Positions 7,571-14,948 are shown, counted from the stretch's first letter. The stretch: 14,948 bases of DNA from an uncultured Bacteroidales bacterium (GCA_937911935.1 CALDQH010000075.1:1-14948), one strand, 5' to 3'. Numbers and translations: made by a program. Notes: generated from the sequence alone by a model not told the origin.

Positions 7571-7918
7571 ATATACCGATAAAACCATGAAAACAAATCC
7601 AATAATGTGGTTCCATCGAATACTTTCGTTAAAAGCCAAAACCGAAAAAATCATAAAAACCAGCAGGGTAATGGCCTCTTGTATTACTTTTAGTTCTAAT
7701 AGCGAAAAAGGACCGCCGTTGCCAGCAAAGCCGATGCGGTTGGCAGGAACCTGAAAACAATACTCAAAAAATGCGATGCCCCAACTAAGTGCAATAACAG
7801 CAATGAGTGGCCAACTTTCAAACCATTTAAATTCTTTGAGTTTTAGGTGTCCATACCATGCCAAGGTCATAAAGGTATTGGAAATTACCAACAGTAGGAG
7901 GGTGTAAAAGATTTTCAT
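7553..7918 (-). CDS. DUF486 family small membrane protein (DMT superfamily-like)
   Basis: This 121-residue integral membrane protein has four predicted helices (about 4-22, 36-54, 73-95, 103-119). The central stretch SWGIAFFEYCFQVPANRIG (45-63) is the hallmark of the DUF486 family, which resembles half-size drug/metabolite transporters of the EamA/SMR type. Its substrate is not known. Length and organisation fit the family. It begins 9 bases after the DUF5103 gene and is probably co-transcribed with it. Its 3' end overlaps the promoter of the response regulator gene. Confidence 0.85.
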   Translation of the reverse strand: MKIFYTLLLLVISNTFMTLAWYGHLKLKEFKWFESWPLIAVIALSWGIAFFEYCFQVPANRIGFAGNGGPFSLLELKVIQEAITLLVFMIFSVLAFNESIRWNHIIGFVFMVLSVYFVFKK

Positions 7919-7927
7919 ATCGTAAGT

Positions 7928-9199
7928 TTAATATGCTGAGCTACCAGCTGTTATACTGGTAAAACCAATTAGTTTATCGCATTTGCTGCCAAAAGGTTTG
8001 TGGTAAACTTTAATTTCGTATTCGTTTTGTGTTTGCCAAAAATTACCCTCAATGGGTTTTAAACTTCCTTTGGTTTGCTGTTTAGGAACAACCAAGTATA
8101 AGTAGTTGTAACCGCCTTGTTTTAGCAGTAATGTTTTTTCGTATTGTCTTTTTTGTGCGTTGTATTGCATCCTGCCGTTTGGGGTTAGTTGATTGCCCGT
8201 AAGTTCGCCGATGATATACACGTCGCTGTCCCAAAATGGTTGTTCTGCGGGTAGCGAAAAATGCGTAAAAAAGTAGTCGGCTTCTTCGTCTGGATAATCC
8301 GAAAACTGTACATTGACCATGTATCTGCCGTGTACATCCTGTATGTAGTCGTATTGCTTGTTATTTCTAATTTCGTCTGCAAACAAGGTGACGTGGTAGT
8401 AAGGTTTAAAATAATCGATACTTTCGATGCGATCGCTCAAAATTCGCTCGGACGAAATGTCGAATACACGATATTGATTGCCAGCTTCAAAAATAAGTTT
8501 GGGGTTGTTTAGGTATCGCAAGGTTTGTCGTTCGATATAATCAGCCATCGATAAAAGTACACGATTGTCTTTTCTGCCATTTTGGGTAACTTCTACCCAA
8601 ATTTCGTTAAGCGGATCTTTGATATCGTATTGGCTATAGTCGATGTCGATATTAACTTGCTGAAAATCTTTTTGATAACTGATGTTGGTTCGTGCCGTTG
8701 CTTGGGCATGAATATTTACTTTAGGATCGACCACCGAGAAACAAGCTGTTACAACGGGTCGTTCTTGGTCGTTGTCCTGAAAAACTTCGATGGCATAATT
8801 GCCACTTATCTTAAATTTCCAATTGTCGTTTGGAAGGGTTAGGCGATAATGATCGTAGGTAAAATACGTATTGGACGATGTGCTCACTTCGTCAATGTAG
8901 TTGATAAAGAATCCGTCCATGTATTCCGATTCTTGGATGGTCGATTTTTTCCAGTCTGCACTGCAGTGAACAACACGGTATGAATACGTGGTGGCATTGC
9001 TGTTTAAATCGTCAAAGGTAAGGGTGATTTGTTCGCCACTCTCTAAATCGACAACGGGATAGCGAGGCGAACGCTGGTAATTGGCAATTTGAACGCTCTT
9101 AATGTTCTCTTTCCACGAACGGGTAGAGTAGATTTGAGCGTTTGCCGTGGATAAGCCAATTAAACTGAATAAAAATAAGAATATTTTTTGCCAATTCAT
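7928..9199 (-). CDS. DUF5103 / type IX secretion system plug-family protein
   Basis: This 423-residue exported protein begins with a clear signal peptide (MNWQK, hydrophobic core, cleavage after ANA at residue 21). The mature part is beta-rich and aromatic. It includes QIYSTRSWKENIKSVQI near the start, a Y-S-Y-RVVHCSADWK segment, a GFFINYIDEV/SNTYFTYDHY region, and a C-terminal immunoglobulin-like part (SDVYIIGELTG, YNYLYLV). This matches my memory of the DUF5103 family, whose flavobacterial member closes the SprA translocon pore on its periplasmic side as the Plug of the type IX secretion system. I chose the ATG at 9199 over the one at 9244, because the upstream 15 residues (MRNKKGERRIYYLCG) would place charge before the signal peptide and lie across a -7 box. 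No T9SS C-terminal sorting domain was seen in any neighbour. The role in this organism is inferred from the family. Confidence 0.85.
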   Translation of the reverse strand: MNWQKIFLFLFSLIGLSTANAQIYSTRSWKENIKSVQIANYQRSPRYPVVDLESGEQITLTFDDLNSNATTYSYRVVHCSADWKKSTIQESEYMDGFFINYIDEVSTSSNTYFTYDHYRLTLPNDNWKFKISGNYAIEVFQDNDQERPVVTACFSVVDPKVNIHAQATARTNISYQKDFQQVNIDIDYSQYDIKDPLNEIWVEVTQNGRKDNRVLLSMADYIERQTLRYLNNPKLIFEAGNQYRVFDISSERILSDRIESIDYFKPYYHVTLFADEIRNNKQYDYIQDVHGRYMVNVQFSDYPDEEADYFFTHFSLPAEQPFWDSDVYIIGELTGNQLTPNGRMQYNAQKRQYEKTLLLKQGGYNYLYLVVPKQQTKGSLKPIEGNFWQTQNEYEIKVYHKPFGSKCDKLIGFTSITAGSSAY

Positions 9200-9203
9200 A
9201 CCG

Positions 9204-9211
9204 CAAAGATA
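9204..9211 (-). promoter_or_regulatory. -7 box directly at the start of the DUF5103 gene
   Basis: On the minus strand TATCTTTG, followed by C, is a perfect Bacteroidetes -7 box. Only four bases separate it from the ATG at 9199, so the transcript would begin at or next to the start codon. No TTTG -33 box is seen 19-21 bases upstream; a CTCCTTT tandem repeat (plus strand) is there instead. Confidence 0.5.
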
Positions 9212-9254
9212 GTAAATTCTCCTTTCTCCTTTCTTATTTCTCATTTATTTATTG

Positions 9255-9262
9255 TAACTTTG
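9255..9262 (+). promoter_or_regulatory. -7 box of the nqr operon promoter
   Basis: TAACTTTG matches TAnnTTTG and lies 36 bases before the nqrA start codon. The region upstream is T- and pyrimidine-rich, without a clear TTTG. The predicted transcription start is near 9267, giving a very AT-rich leader of about 32 bases. The 10-base palindrome TAATATATTA (9283-9292) lies in this leader. Confidence 0.6.
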
Positions 9263-9298
9263 TAGCGTTTTTTATATATAGGTAATATATTATCACTT

Positions 9299-10651
9299 AT
9301 GGCAAACGTAATAAAAACCAAAAAGGGTCTTGACATTCGTATGGCTGGCGAAGCTGCCAAACAATACGGTCAGGTGTCGCAAGCCGAATTCATCGGGTTT
9401 AATCCAGATGATTTTTACGGTATGACACCTAAACCCATCGCAAAAGTAGGCGATAAAGTCAATGTGGGCTCTGTCTTGTTTGTGGACAAGAAACACCCCA
9501 ATTTTAAAGTAGTATCTCCTGTTAGTGGCGAGTTAGTTGCTATCAACCGCGGAGAACGTCGTAAAATTTTGGATATCGTAGTTAAAAACGACTGCAAAGC
9601 TACGCAAGCTAATTTGCCTGCTGCAAATTGGAATGGTAGTGTAGAAGAAATCAAAGCTGCACTTTCGGATGCTGGTATGTTTGCTTTCTTTAAACAACGT
9701 CCTTACGATGTAGTGGCAAATCCAGACGATGCTCCTCGTGCTATCTTTATTTCGGCATTCGACAAAGCGCCTTTAGCTGCAGATATGAATTTTATTCTAT
9801 CGCAAGAAACAGCAGCGTTCCAAGCAGCTATCAATGTGTTGGCAAAAATCGCTCCTGTTTATGTAGGAGTTGATAACCAAGCTCAATGGGCAGAAGGTTT
9901 GCAAAATGCAACTGTTACTTGTTTCGAAGGTGCATATCCAGTTAGTAACGTAGGTGTGCAAATCAACCAAGTAGCCCCCATTAACCGTGGCGAAATTGTT
10001 TGGACCGTAACTCCACAAGAAGTGGTAATTATGGGTCGCTATATATTAAAAGGTATTTTAGACTTCTCTAAAACCGTTGTGTTGGCAGGAGAGTGCGTAG
10101 CAACACCCGCTTATTACAAAGTAACGATGGGTGCGCCTCTTACTTCGCTTGTATATGCCAATTTGAGCAACGGTGTAAAATCTCGCATCATTGCTGGTAA
10201 TCCATTGTCTGGTACACAAGTTACCGAACAAGCATGGTTGAACCCCATGGTGTCGCAAGTAACAGTTCTTCCCGAAGGCGATGATACACACGAAATGTTG
10301 GGTTGGATGATGCCTCGTTTTGGCATGTTCAGCTTGAACGGCTCGTTCTTATCGGGTATGTGCTCTTGTTTGCGTAAAAAAATGACTTTCCGTTTTGATA
10401 CCCGTGTGTTGGGTGGCGAACGTCACATGATTATGTCGGGCGAGTACGATAAAGTATTCCCCATGGACATTTATCCCGAGTTCCTAATCAAAGCCATCAT
10501 TGCTGGCGATATTGATAAAATGGAAGCTTTGGGTATTTATGAGGTTGCTCCCGAAGACTTTGCTGCAGCAGAATTTGTTTGCTCTTCGAAAATGGAATTG
10601 CAAAAGATTGTACGCAAAGGTTTAGACCTTTTGAGAAAAGAAATGTGCTAA
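9299..10651 (+). CDS. nqrA: Na+-translocating NADH:quinone reductase subunit A
   Basis: This 450-residue cytoplasmic subunit of Na+-NQR packs on NqrB and takes part in quinone handling; it has no membrane segment. Family features are the opening IKTKKGLDIRMAG, VDKKHP and VSPVSGELVAINRGERRKILDIV (about 62-95), the Bacteroidetes block FFKQRPYDVVANPDDAPRAIFIS (130-152), and the C-terminal GGERHMIMSGEYDKVFPMDIYP plus AGDIDKMEALGIYEVAPEDFA. Length is normal for the family (446 in Vibrio cholerae). One oddity is that the segment usually reading GPHPAG (GPNPAG-like in Bacteroides, from memory) is GAYPVS here, at 211-216, followed by the normal NVGVQIN. It is the first gene of nqrABCDEF, 24 bases before nqrB, and is read from the promoter near 9255. 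There is no Shine-Dalgarno sequence. Confidence 0.96.
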   Translation: MANVIKTKKGLDIRMAGEAAKQYGQVSQAEFIGFNPDDFYGMTPKPIAKVGDKVNVGSVLFVDKKHPNFKVVSPVSGELVAINRGERRKILDIVVKNDCKATQANLPAANWNGSVEEIKAALSDAGMFAFFKQRPYDVVANPDDAPRAIFISAFDKAPLAADMNFILSQETAAFQAAINVLAKIAPVYVGVDNQAQWAEGLQNATVTCFEGAYPVSNVGVQINQVAPINRGEIVWTVTPQEVVIMGRYILKGILDFSKTVVLAGECVATPAYYKVTMGAPLTSLVYANLSNGVKSRIIAGNPLSGTQVTEQAWLNPMVSQVTVLPEGDDTHEMLGWMMPRFGMFSLNGSFLSGMCSCLRKKMTFRFDTRVLGGERHMIMSGEYDKVFPMDIYPEFLIKAIIAGDIDKMEALGIYEVAPEDFAAAEFVCSSKMELQKIVRKGLDLLRKEMC

Positions 10652-10675
10652 TTAGAAATTTATAATCGACAAATA

Positions 10676-11893
10676 ATGAATGCTTTAAGAAAAATGATCG
10701 ATAAGATAAAACCTACCTTCTCCGAAGGCGGTAAATTATCGATGTTCCGTTCGGTATTCGACGGATTTGAAACTTTCTTGTTTGTGCCAAATACCACCTC
10801 TAAATCGGGTGCTCATATTCATGATGCTATCGACTCAAAACGTATCATGATTATGGTAGTTATCGCTTTGATGCCTGCCTTGTTATTTGGTATGTACAAC
10901 GTAGGTTATCAGCACTATTTGGCCATTGGTCAATTGGCAGAAACCGGTTTTTGGACAATTTTTGCATACGGTTTGTTAGCCGTATTGCCTAAAATTGTGG
11001 TTTCGTACCTAGTAGGTTTAGGTATTGAATTTACCGTAGCTCAGTTTAAAGGCGAAGAGATTCACGAAGGTTTCTTGGTTTCGGGTATTATCATCCCCAT
11101 GATTGTTCCCGTAGATTGCCCCTTGTGGATGTTGGCGCTTGCTACTGCTTTCTCCGTTATTTTCGCTAAAGAAATTTTTGGAGGTACAGGTATGAACATC
11201 TTCAACGTAGCAATCGTTACCCGTATGTTCTTGTTCTTCTCGTATCCCTCTAAAATGTCGGGCGATAGCGTTTGGATTGCTAAAGACGGTATTTTAGGCT
11301 TGGGCGAAGGTACTGTCGTTGATACCTTTACGGGTGCAACTCCATTGGGTCAAGTGGCTGTATCGCCAACTACTCAAACCGCTCTTACCAACGCTGTAGG
11401 CGAACCTTCTACGATCATGGATGCCATCATCGGTTTGATTCCCGGTTCGATTGGCGAAACCAGCATTATCGCTATTGCGTTAGGTGCTATTCTTTTGTTG
11501 GTTACTCGCATTGCAAGCTGGAAAATTATGCTTTCTATCTTTGGTAGTGGTGCTTTGATGGCTTGGATTTTCAATGCAGTTGGTCCTGATACTGCAGCTG
11601 CTGCACTTCCTTGGTACGAACACCTTATTTTAGGTGGTTTTGCCTTTGGTGCTGTCTTTATGGCTACCGACCCTGTTACCTCGGCTCGTACCGAAGCTGG
11701 TAAATGGATGTACGGCTGTTTAATTGGTGCTTTGGCTATCATTATTCGTGTTCTAAACCCTGGTTATCCCGAAGGTATGATGCTTGCCATCTTGTTTGGT
11801 AACGTATTTGCTCCTTTGTTCGACTATTTGGTAGTTGGGCGCAACATATCCAAACGTGCTAAACGTGCAACAAAAGCTATTAACTCTAAATAA
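10676..11893 (+). CDS. nqrB: Na+-translocating NADH:quinone reductase subunit B
   Basis: This 405-residue polytopic inner-membrane subunit carries a covalently bound FMN and forms the core of the sodium path. The FMN-attachment motif DTFTGATPL puts the flavin on threonine 222. Other conserved stretches are the amphipathic N-terminal domain with SGAHIHDAIDSKR (44-56), GGTGMNIFNVAIVTRMFLFFSYP (169-191), and the C-terminal FMATDPVTSARTEAGKWMYG followed by RVLNPGYPEGMMLAILFGN. Multiple hydrophobic helices fill the rest, and the tail is basic (KRAKRATKAINSK). Length agrees with the family (about 410). It lies 24 bases after nqrA and 7 bases before nqrC; there is no Shine-Dalgarno sequence before the ATG. 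Confidence 0.96.
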   Translation: MNALRKMIDKIKPTFSEGGKLSMFRSVFDGFETFLFVPNTTSKSGAHIHDAIDSKRIMIMVVIALMPALLFGMYNVGYQHYLAIGQLAETGFWTIFAYGLLAVLPKIVVSYLVGLGIEFTVAQFKGEEIHEGFLVSGIIIPMIVPVDCPLWMLALATAFSVIFAKEIFGGTGMNIFNVAIVTRMFLFFSYPSKMSGDSVWIAKDGILGLGEGTVVDTFTGATPLGQVAVSPTTQTALTNAVGEPSTIMDAIIGLIPGSIGETSIIAIALGAILLLVTRIASWKIMLSIFGSGALMAWIFNAVGPDTAAAALPWYEHLILGGFAFGAVFMATDPVTSARTEAGKWMYGCLIGALAIIIRVLNPGYPEGMMLAILFGNVFAPLFDYLVVGRNISKRAKRATKAINSK

Positions 11894-11900
11894 TAATACC

Positions 11901-12593
11901 ATGAATACAAATAGTAATACTTATACCATCGTATATGCATCGGTCATGGTAGTTATCGTGGCTTTCTTGCTGGCTTTTGTTTCATCGTCGTTAAAAGATA
12001 AACAAAACGAAAACGTGGCATTGGATAAGAAAAAACAAATCTTATCTGCCCTTAATGTAGATTTAAAGGGTGCTGATGCAGCTAAATTGTACAGCGAACT
12101 TGTTCTACAAGAACCCATTCTTGATTATGCTACAGGTGCTGTTAAAGCAGAAACAGGTGCTTTTGATGTAGATTCAAAAACAGAAAATGCTAAACCTGTA
12201 CAAGATCGTAATATTCCTTTGTTTGTATGCCAAGTTGATGGCGCTACCAAATACGTGTTGCCCGTGTATGGCGCAGGTCTTTGGGGTCCTATTTGGGGCT
12301 ATGTGGCGTTGAACGATGATAAATCGACCGTTTTTGGCGTTTATTTCTCGCATGCAGGCGAAACCCCTGGTTTAGGTGCCGAAATCACATCGATGCCATT
12401 TAAATCACAATTTCCCGGTAAACAAATTACAAAAGAAGGCGAATTTACTTCTATTGCCATTGTAAAACCTGGAAAAATTGCCGAAGGTGTTGATTATGTA
12501 AACGGCATTTCGGGCGGTACCATTACTTCGCAAGGTGTTGATGCCATGTTGAAAGATGGTTTAGGTCAATATGTTAACTTTTTAAAACAATAA
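11901..12593 (+). CDS. nqrC: Na+-translocating NADH:quinone reductase subunit C
   Basis: This 230-residue subunit has one N-terminal membrane anchor (about 7-30) and a periplasmic FMN-binding domain. The flavinylation motif ISGGTITS places covalent FMN on threonine 207, after transfer by an ApbE-type flavin transferase not present in this window. The family signatures GAGLWGPIWGY (124-134) and HAGETPGLGAEI (151-162) are intact. I took the ATG at 11901, 7 bases after the nqrB stop, because its product begins with a typical anchor. An in-frame ATG at 11835 would overlap the end of nqrB by 59 bases and add a non-conserved 22-residue leader. Confidence 0.96.
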   Translation: MNTNSNTYTIVYASVMVVIVAFLLAFVSSSLKDKQNENVALDKKKQILSALNVDLKGADAAKLYSELVLQEPILDYATGAVKAETGAFDVDSKTENAKPVQDRNIPLFVCQVDGATKYVLPVYGAGLWGPIWGYVALNDDKSTVFGVYFSHAGETPGLGAEITSMPFKSQFPGKQITKEGEFTSIAIVKPGKIAEGVDYVNGISGGTITSQGVDAMLKDGLGQYVNFLKQ

Positions 12594-12599
12594 GGAGGA
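12592..12599 (+). promoter_or_regulatory. strong Shine-Dalgarno sequence of nqrD
   Basis: AAGGAGGA overlaps the nqrC stop codon and lies 7 bases before the nqrD ATG at 12607. It is almost perfectly complementary to the canonical anti-Shine-Dalgarno. It stands out because the starts of nqrA, nqrB, nqrC and nqrE have none. Confidence 0.7.
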
Positions 12600-12606
12600 G
12601 CAGATC

Positions 12607-13233
12607 ATGAGTTTATTTTCAAAAGAAAATCGTGAAGCATTCTTGTCTCCGCTATGGATGAACAACCCAGTTACTATGCAAGTGTTGGGTATTTGCTCGG
12701 CATTGGCTGTAACTGTAAAATTAGAACCCGCATTGGTAATGGGTATTTCGGTAACCATTATTGTGGCAGTGGCAAACTTAGTTGTTTCGTTGCTTCGTAA
12801 TACCGTACCTAATCGTATCCGTATCATTGTTCAATTGGTAGTAGTAGCTACTTTGGTTACCATTGTAAGTGAGGTATTAAAAGCGTTTGCTTACGATGTT
12901 AGTGTGCAATTATCGGTTTACATTGGTCTTATTATTACCAACTGTATCTTGATGGGACGTTTAGAAGCATTCGCTATGGCAAATGGTCCTTGGTCTTCGT
13001 TCCTTGATGGTTTGGGCAACGGATTTGGTTATGCGGCTATTTTGGTCGTTGTAGCTTTTGTGCGCGAACTATTTAGTGCAGGTACCTTGTTGGGCTTTAA
13101 AGTAATTCCAGACTGTGTTTATGATTTTGGATACGTAAACAATGGTTTGATGTTGATGCCTCCTATGGCACTTGTGTTGTTGGGTTGCATCATTTGGTTC
13201 CAACGTGCTAAAAATCCTGAGTTAAACGATTAA
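12607..13233 (+). CDS. nqrD: Na+-translocating NADH:quinone reductase subunit D
   Basis: This 208-residue integral membrane subunit with about six helices pairs with NqrE in inverted topology. Cysteines 30 (QVLGICSALAVT) and 113 (LIITNCILMGR) sit where the Vibrio cholerae subunit has its two conserved cysteines, which with those of NqrE hold the membrane-embedded iron-sulfur centre. The motif GRLEAFAMANGPWSSFLDGLGNGFGY and the RELFSAGTLLG loop are typical. It follows nqrC by 13 bases and has the only strong Shine-Dalgarno sequence in the operon. The homologous RnfE/RsxE subunit is excluded by the Nqr gene order. Confidence 0.96.
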   Translation: MSLFSKENREAFLSPLWMNNPVTMQVLGICSALAVTVKLEPALVMGISVTIIVAVANLVVSLLRNTVPNRIRIIVQLVVVATLVTIVSEVLKAFAYDVSVQLSVYIGLIITNCILMGRLEAFAMANGPWSSFLDGLGNGFGYAAILVVVAFVRELFSAGTLLGFKVIPDCVYDFGYVNNGLMLMPPMALVLLGCIIWFQRAKNPELND

Positions 13234-13255
13234 CAACCCGTAATACAGAATCATC

Positions 13256-13855
13256 ATGGAAAATTTATTAAGTTTATTTGTTAAGTCGATTTTTGTCGAT
13301 AACATGATATTTGCCTATTTCTTGGGTATGTGCTCGTATTTGGCTGTATCTAAGAATGTAAAAACGGCATTTGGATTGGGTATTGCGGTTATTTTCGTGT
13401 TGCTAATTACCGTACCCGTAAACTATTTGTTAGAAAACTATGTGCTTAAAGCCGATGCGCTTATGCCAGGTGTAGATTTAAGCTTCCTTAGCTTTATCTT
13501 GTTTATTGCTATTATTGCTGCTATTGTACAATTGGTAGAAATGGTAGTGGAGCGTTTCTCTCCTTCGCTATATGCATCATTGGGTATTTTCTTGCCACTT
13601 ATTGCTGTAAACTGTGCCATCATGGGTGCTAGTTTGTTTATGCAACAACGTGCGTTTGTGAATGTAGGCGAGGCTACAGTATATGCCCTTGGCTCAGGCA
13701 TTGGTTGGTTGATTGCCATTGTTTGTTTGGCAGCTATTCGCGAAAAAATGGCGTTTAGCGATGTGCCAAAACCTTTGCGTGGTTTGGGTATTACCTTTAT
13801 TACCGTAGGTTTAATGGCGTTAGCATTTATGTGTTTCTCTGGTTTAAAAATTTAA
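13256..13855 (+). CDS. nqrE: Na+-translocating NADH:quinone reductase subunit E
   Basis: This 199-residue integral membrane subunit with about six helices is the partner of NqrD. Cysteines 26 (LGMCSYLAVSKN) and 120 (LIAVNCAIMGAS) match exactly the numbering of the iron-binding cysteines in the Vibrio cholerae protein. The stretches VEMVVERFSPSLYASLGIFLPL and AAIREKMAFSDVPKPLRGLG are family-like. It lies 22 bases after nqrD and 15 bases before nqrF. Length is normal for the family (about 200). The start codon has no Shine-Dalgarno sequence. Confidence 0.96.
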   Translation: MENLLSLFVKSIFVDNMIFAYFLGMCSYLAVSKNVKTAFGLGIAVIFVLLITVPVNYLLENYVLKADALMPGVDLSFLSFILFIAIIAAIVQLVEMVVERFSPSLYASLGIFLPLIAVNCAIMGASLFMQQRAFVNVGEATVYALGSGIGWLIAIVCLAAIREKMAFSDVPKPLRGLGITFITVGLMALAFMCFSGLKI

Positions 13856-13870
13856 GAAAGGACAATAACT

Positions 13871-14948
13871 ATGTTATTAGCAATCAATATGACAATGATA
13901 GGAATCAGTATTGCTGTATTCCTTGGTATTATCCTTGTAATGGTTATTTTGCTGTTGGTAGCCAAACGTTATTTGTCTCCTTCAGGTCCTGTTAAGGTTA
14001 CCCTTAACGGCGAAAAAACCATGGAAGTAGCCTCTGGTGGCACTCTTTTGGGTACCATGGCGGTAGAAGGCGTATTCTTGCCCTCTGCTTGCGGTGGTAA
14101 AGGTTCTTGCGGTCAATGCCGTTGCCAAGTACCCGAAGGTGGCGGCGAAATATTGCCTACCGAAACCGTTCACTTTAGCCGTAAACAAATCAAAGATAAC
14201 TGGCGCTTGGGTTGTCAAGTAAAAGTTAAAGGCGATATGAGCGTAAAAGTACCCGAATCTGTTCTTGGTGTAAAAGAATGGGAATGCGAAGTTATTTCTA
14301 ACCGCAACGTGGCTACCTTTATCAAAGAATTTAAAGTTAAATTGCCTGCTGGCGAACACATGGACTTTGTTCCTGGTTCGTACGCTCAAATTGTTATCCC
14401 AGAATACGATTTGAACTATGCAGACTTTGACCGTTCGTTAATTGGCGATTTGTATGTTCCTGCTTGGGAAAACTTTGGTTTGTTTAACCTAAAACAAAAA
14501 AATACCGAGCAAACCATTCGTGCGTACTCTATGGCTAACTATCCAGACGAAGGCGATATTATTACCCTTACCGTACGTATTGCAACTCCTCCATTCAAAC
14601 CAAAAGACCAAGGTCCTGGCTTTATGGATGTTCCTTGTGGTATCGCATCTACCTATATTTTCTCGCTAAAACCTGGCGATAAAGTAATTATGAGTGGTCC
14701 TTATGGCGATTTCCACCCAGAATTTGACAGCAAACGCGAAATGATTTGGGTAGGTGGTGGTGCCGGTATGGCTCCTTTGCGTGCACAAATTATGCACATG
14801 CTTAAAACCCTTAAAACACGCGACCGCGAAATGCATTATTTCTACGGTGCACGTGCTATCGACGAGGTGTTCTTCTTGGAAGACTTCTTGGAATTGGAAA
14901 AAGAATTCCCCAACTTCCACTTCCACTTGGCGCTTGACCGTCCAGACT
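13871..14948 (+). CDS. nqrF: Na+-translocating NADH:quinone reductase subunit F (NADH dehydrogenase subunit), 3' end off window
   Basis: About 359 residues are visible from the ATG at 13871; the gene is cut by the right edge and should continue for some 50-65 more residues. This is the NADH-oxidising subunit. It has one N-terminal membrane helix (about 8-30), then a ferredoxin domain with [2Fe-2S] ligands C74, C80, C83 (ACGGKGSCGQCRC) and C115 (RLGC). A ferredoxin-reductase-like part follows, with the FAD motif R217-A-Y-S220 and the GIASTYIFSLKPGDKV segment. The NADH-binding motif GGGAGMAPLR is at 295-304, and the catalytic carboxylate region of the C-terminus is not reached. A weak purine stretch, AAAGGA, lies 10 bases before the start. 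It is the last of the six nqr genes. Confidence 0.96.
   Translation, partial: MLLAINMTMIGISIAVFLGIILVMVILLLVAKRYLSPSGPVKVTLNGEKTMEVASGGTLLGTMAVEGVFLPSACGGKGSCGQCRCQVPEGGGEILPTETVHFSRKQIKDNWRLGCQVKVKGDMSVKVPESVLGVKEWECEVISNRNVATFIKEFKVKLPAGEHMDFVPGSYAQIVIPEYDLNYADFDRSLIGDLYVPAWENFGLFNLKQKNTEQTIRAYSMANYPDEGDIITLTVRIATPPFKPKDQGPGFMDVPCGIASTYIFSLKPGDKVIMSGPYGDFHPEFDSKREMIWVGGGAGMAPLRAQIMHMLKTLKTRDREMHYFYGARAIDEVFFLEDFLELEKEFPNFHFHLALDRPD

Noticed and set aside
11835..11900. Upstream in-frame start for nqrC overlapping nqrB
   Set aside because: The added 22 residues overlap the nqrB coding sequence and come before a normal NqrC membrane anchor. The ATG at 11901 gives the usual protein.
13982..14389. 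A 135-codon minus-strand open frame within nqrF
   Set aside because: It is antisense to the ferredoxin and flavin domains of nqrF, which hold all expected cofactor residues, so it is a shadow frame.
1..14948. CRISPR array, insertion sequence, prophage, tRNA or toxin-antitoxin genes
   Set aside because: I saw no regularly spaced repeats, terminal inverted repeats, transposase or integrase motifs, or tRNA-like folds, and the coding regions fill almost the whole window.

Overview
The window comes from the chromosome of a member of the Bacteroidota, most likely the order Bacteroidales. Several things support this. Intergenic regions carry the Bacteroidetes-type -7 box TAnnTTTG, twice with a TTTG -33 box at 19-20 bases. 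Start codons mostly lack Shine-Dalgarno sequences. The window also holds a type IX secretion plug-family (DUF5103) protein, a Bacteroidetes-style enlarged LptF/LptG permease and a complete-looking Na+-NQR locus. It is ordinary core genome. I saw no mobile element, CRISPR array, tRNA, rRNA or prophage gene, and no clearly new multi-gene system.

Layout, left to right. (1) Positions 1-2576, minus strand: a cdd - LptF/LptG-type permease - ribB(A) operon with very tight spacing (12 and 6 bases), read from a promoter at about 2590-2621. It combines pyrimidine salvage, lipopolysaccharide export and riboflavin synthesis; ribB(A) runs off the left edge. (2) Positions 2680-4442, plus strand: a two-gene unit coding for a secreted glucosaminidase with two LysM repeats and an unrecognised inner-membrane protein with Wzz-like topology. 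It is diverged from cdd and ends in a strong hairpin at 4466-4496, shared with the convergent htpG. (3) Positions 4517-9199, minus strand: htpG (Hsp90), then a PhoB-like response regulator with its own terminator and promoter, then a DUF486 small membrane protein and a DUF5103/T9SS-plug family protein. (4) Positions 9255-14948, plus strand: the nqrABCDEF operon for the sodium-pumping NADH:quinone oxidoreductase. nqrA to nqrE are complete and nqrF is cut by the right edge.

The nqr genes work as one complex. NqrF takes electrons from NADH through FAD and a [2Fe-2S] cluster. The NqrD/NqrE cysteines hold the membrane iron-sulfur centre. NqrC and NqrB carry covalent FMN on threonine, and NqrB with NqrA passes electrons to quinone while Na+ is exported. 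All the cofactor residues I could look for are present in the visible part.

The points most worth a second look are modest. They are the unknown membrane protein paired with the glucosaminidase, the predicted leaderless or ultra-short mRNA leaders, the response regulator without a neighbouring kinase and with a promoter inside the preceding gene, a lone strong Shine-Dalgarno before nqrD, and a diverged glycine/proline motif in NqrA.
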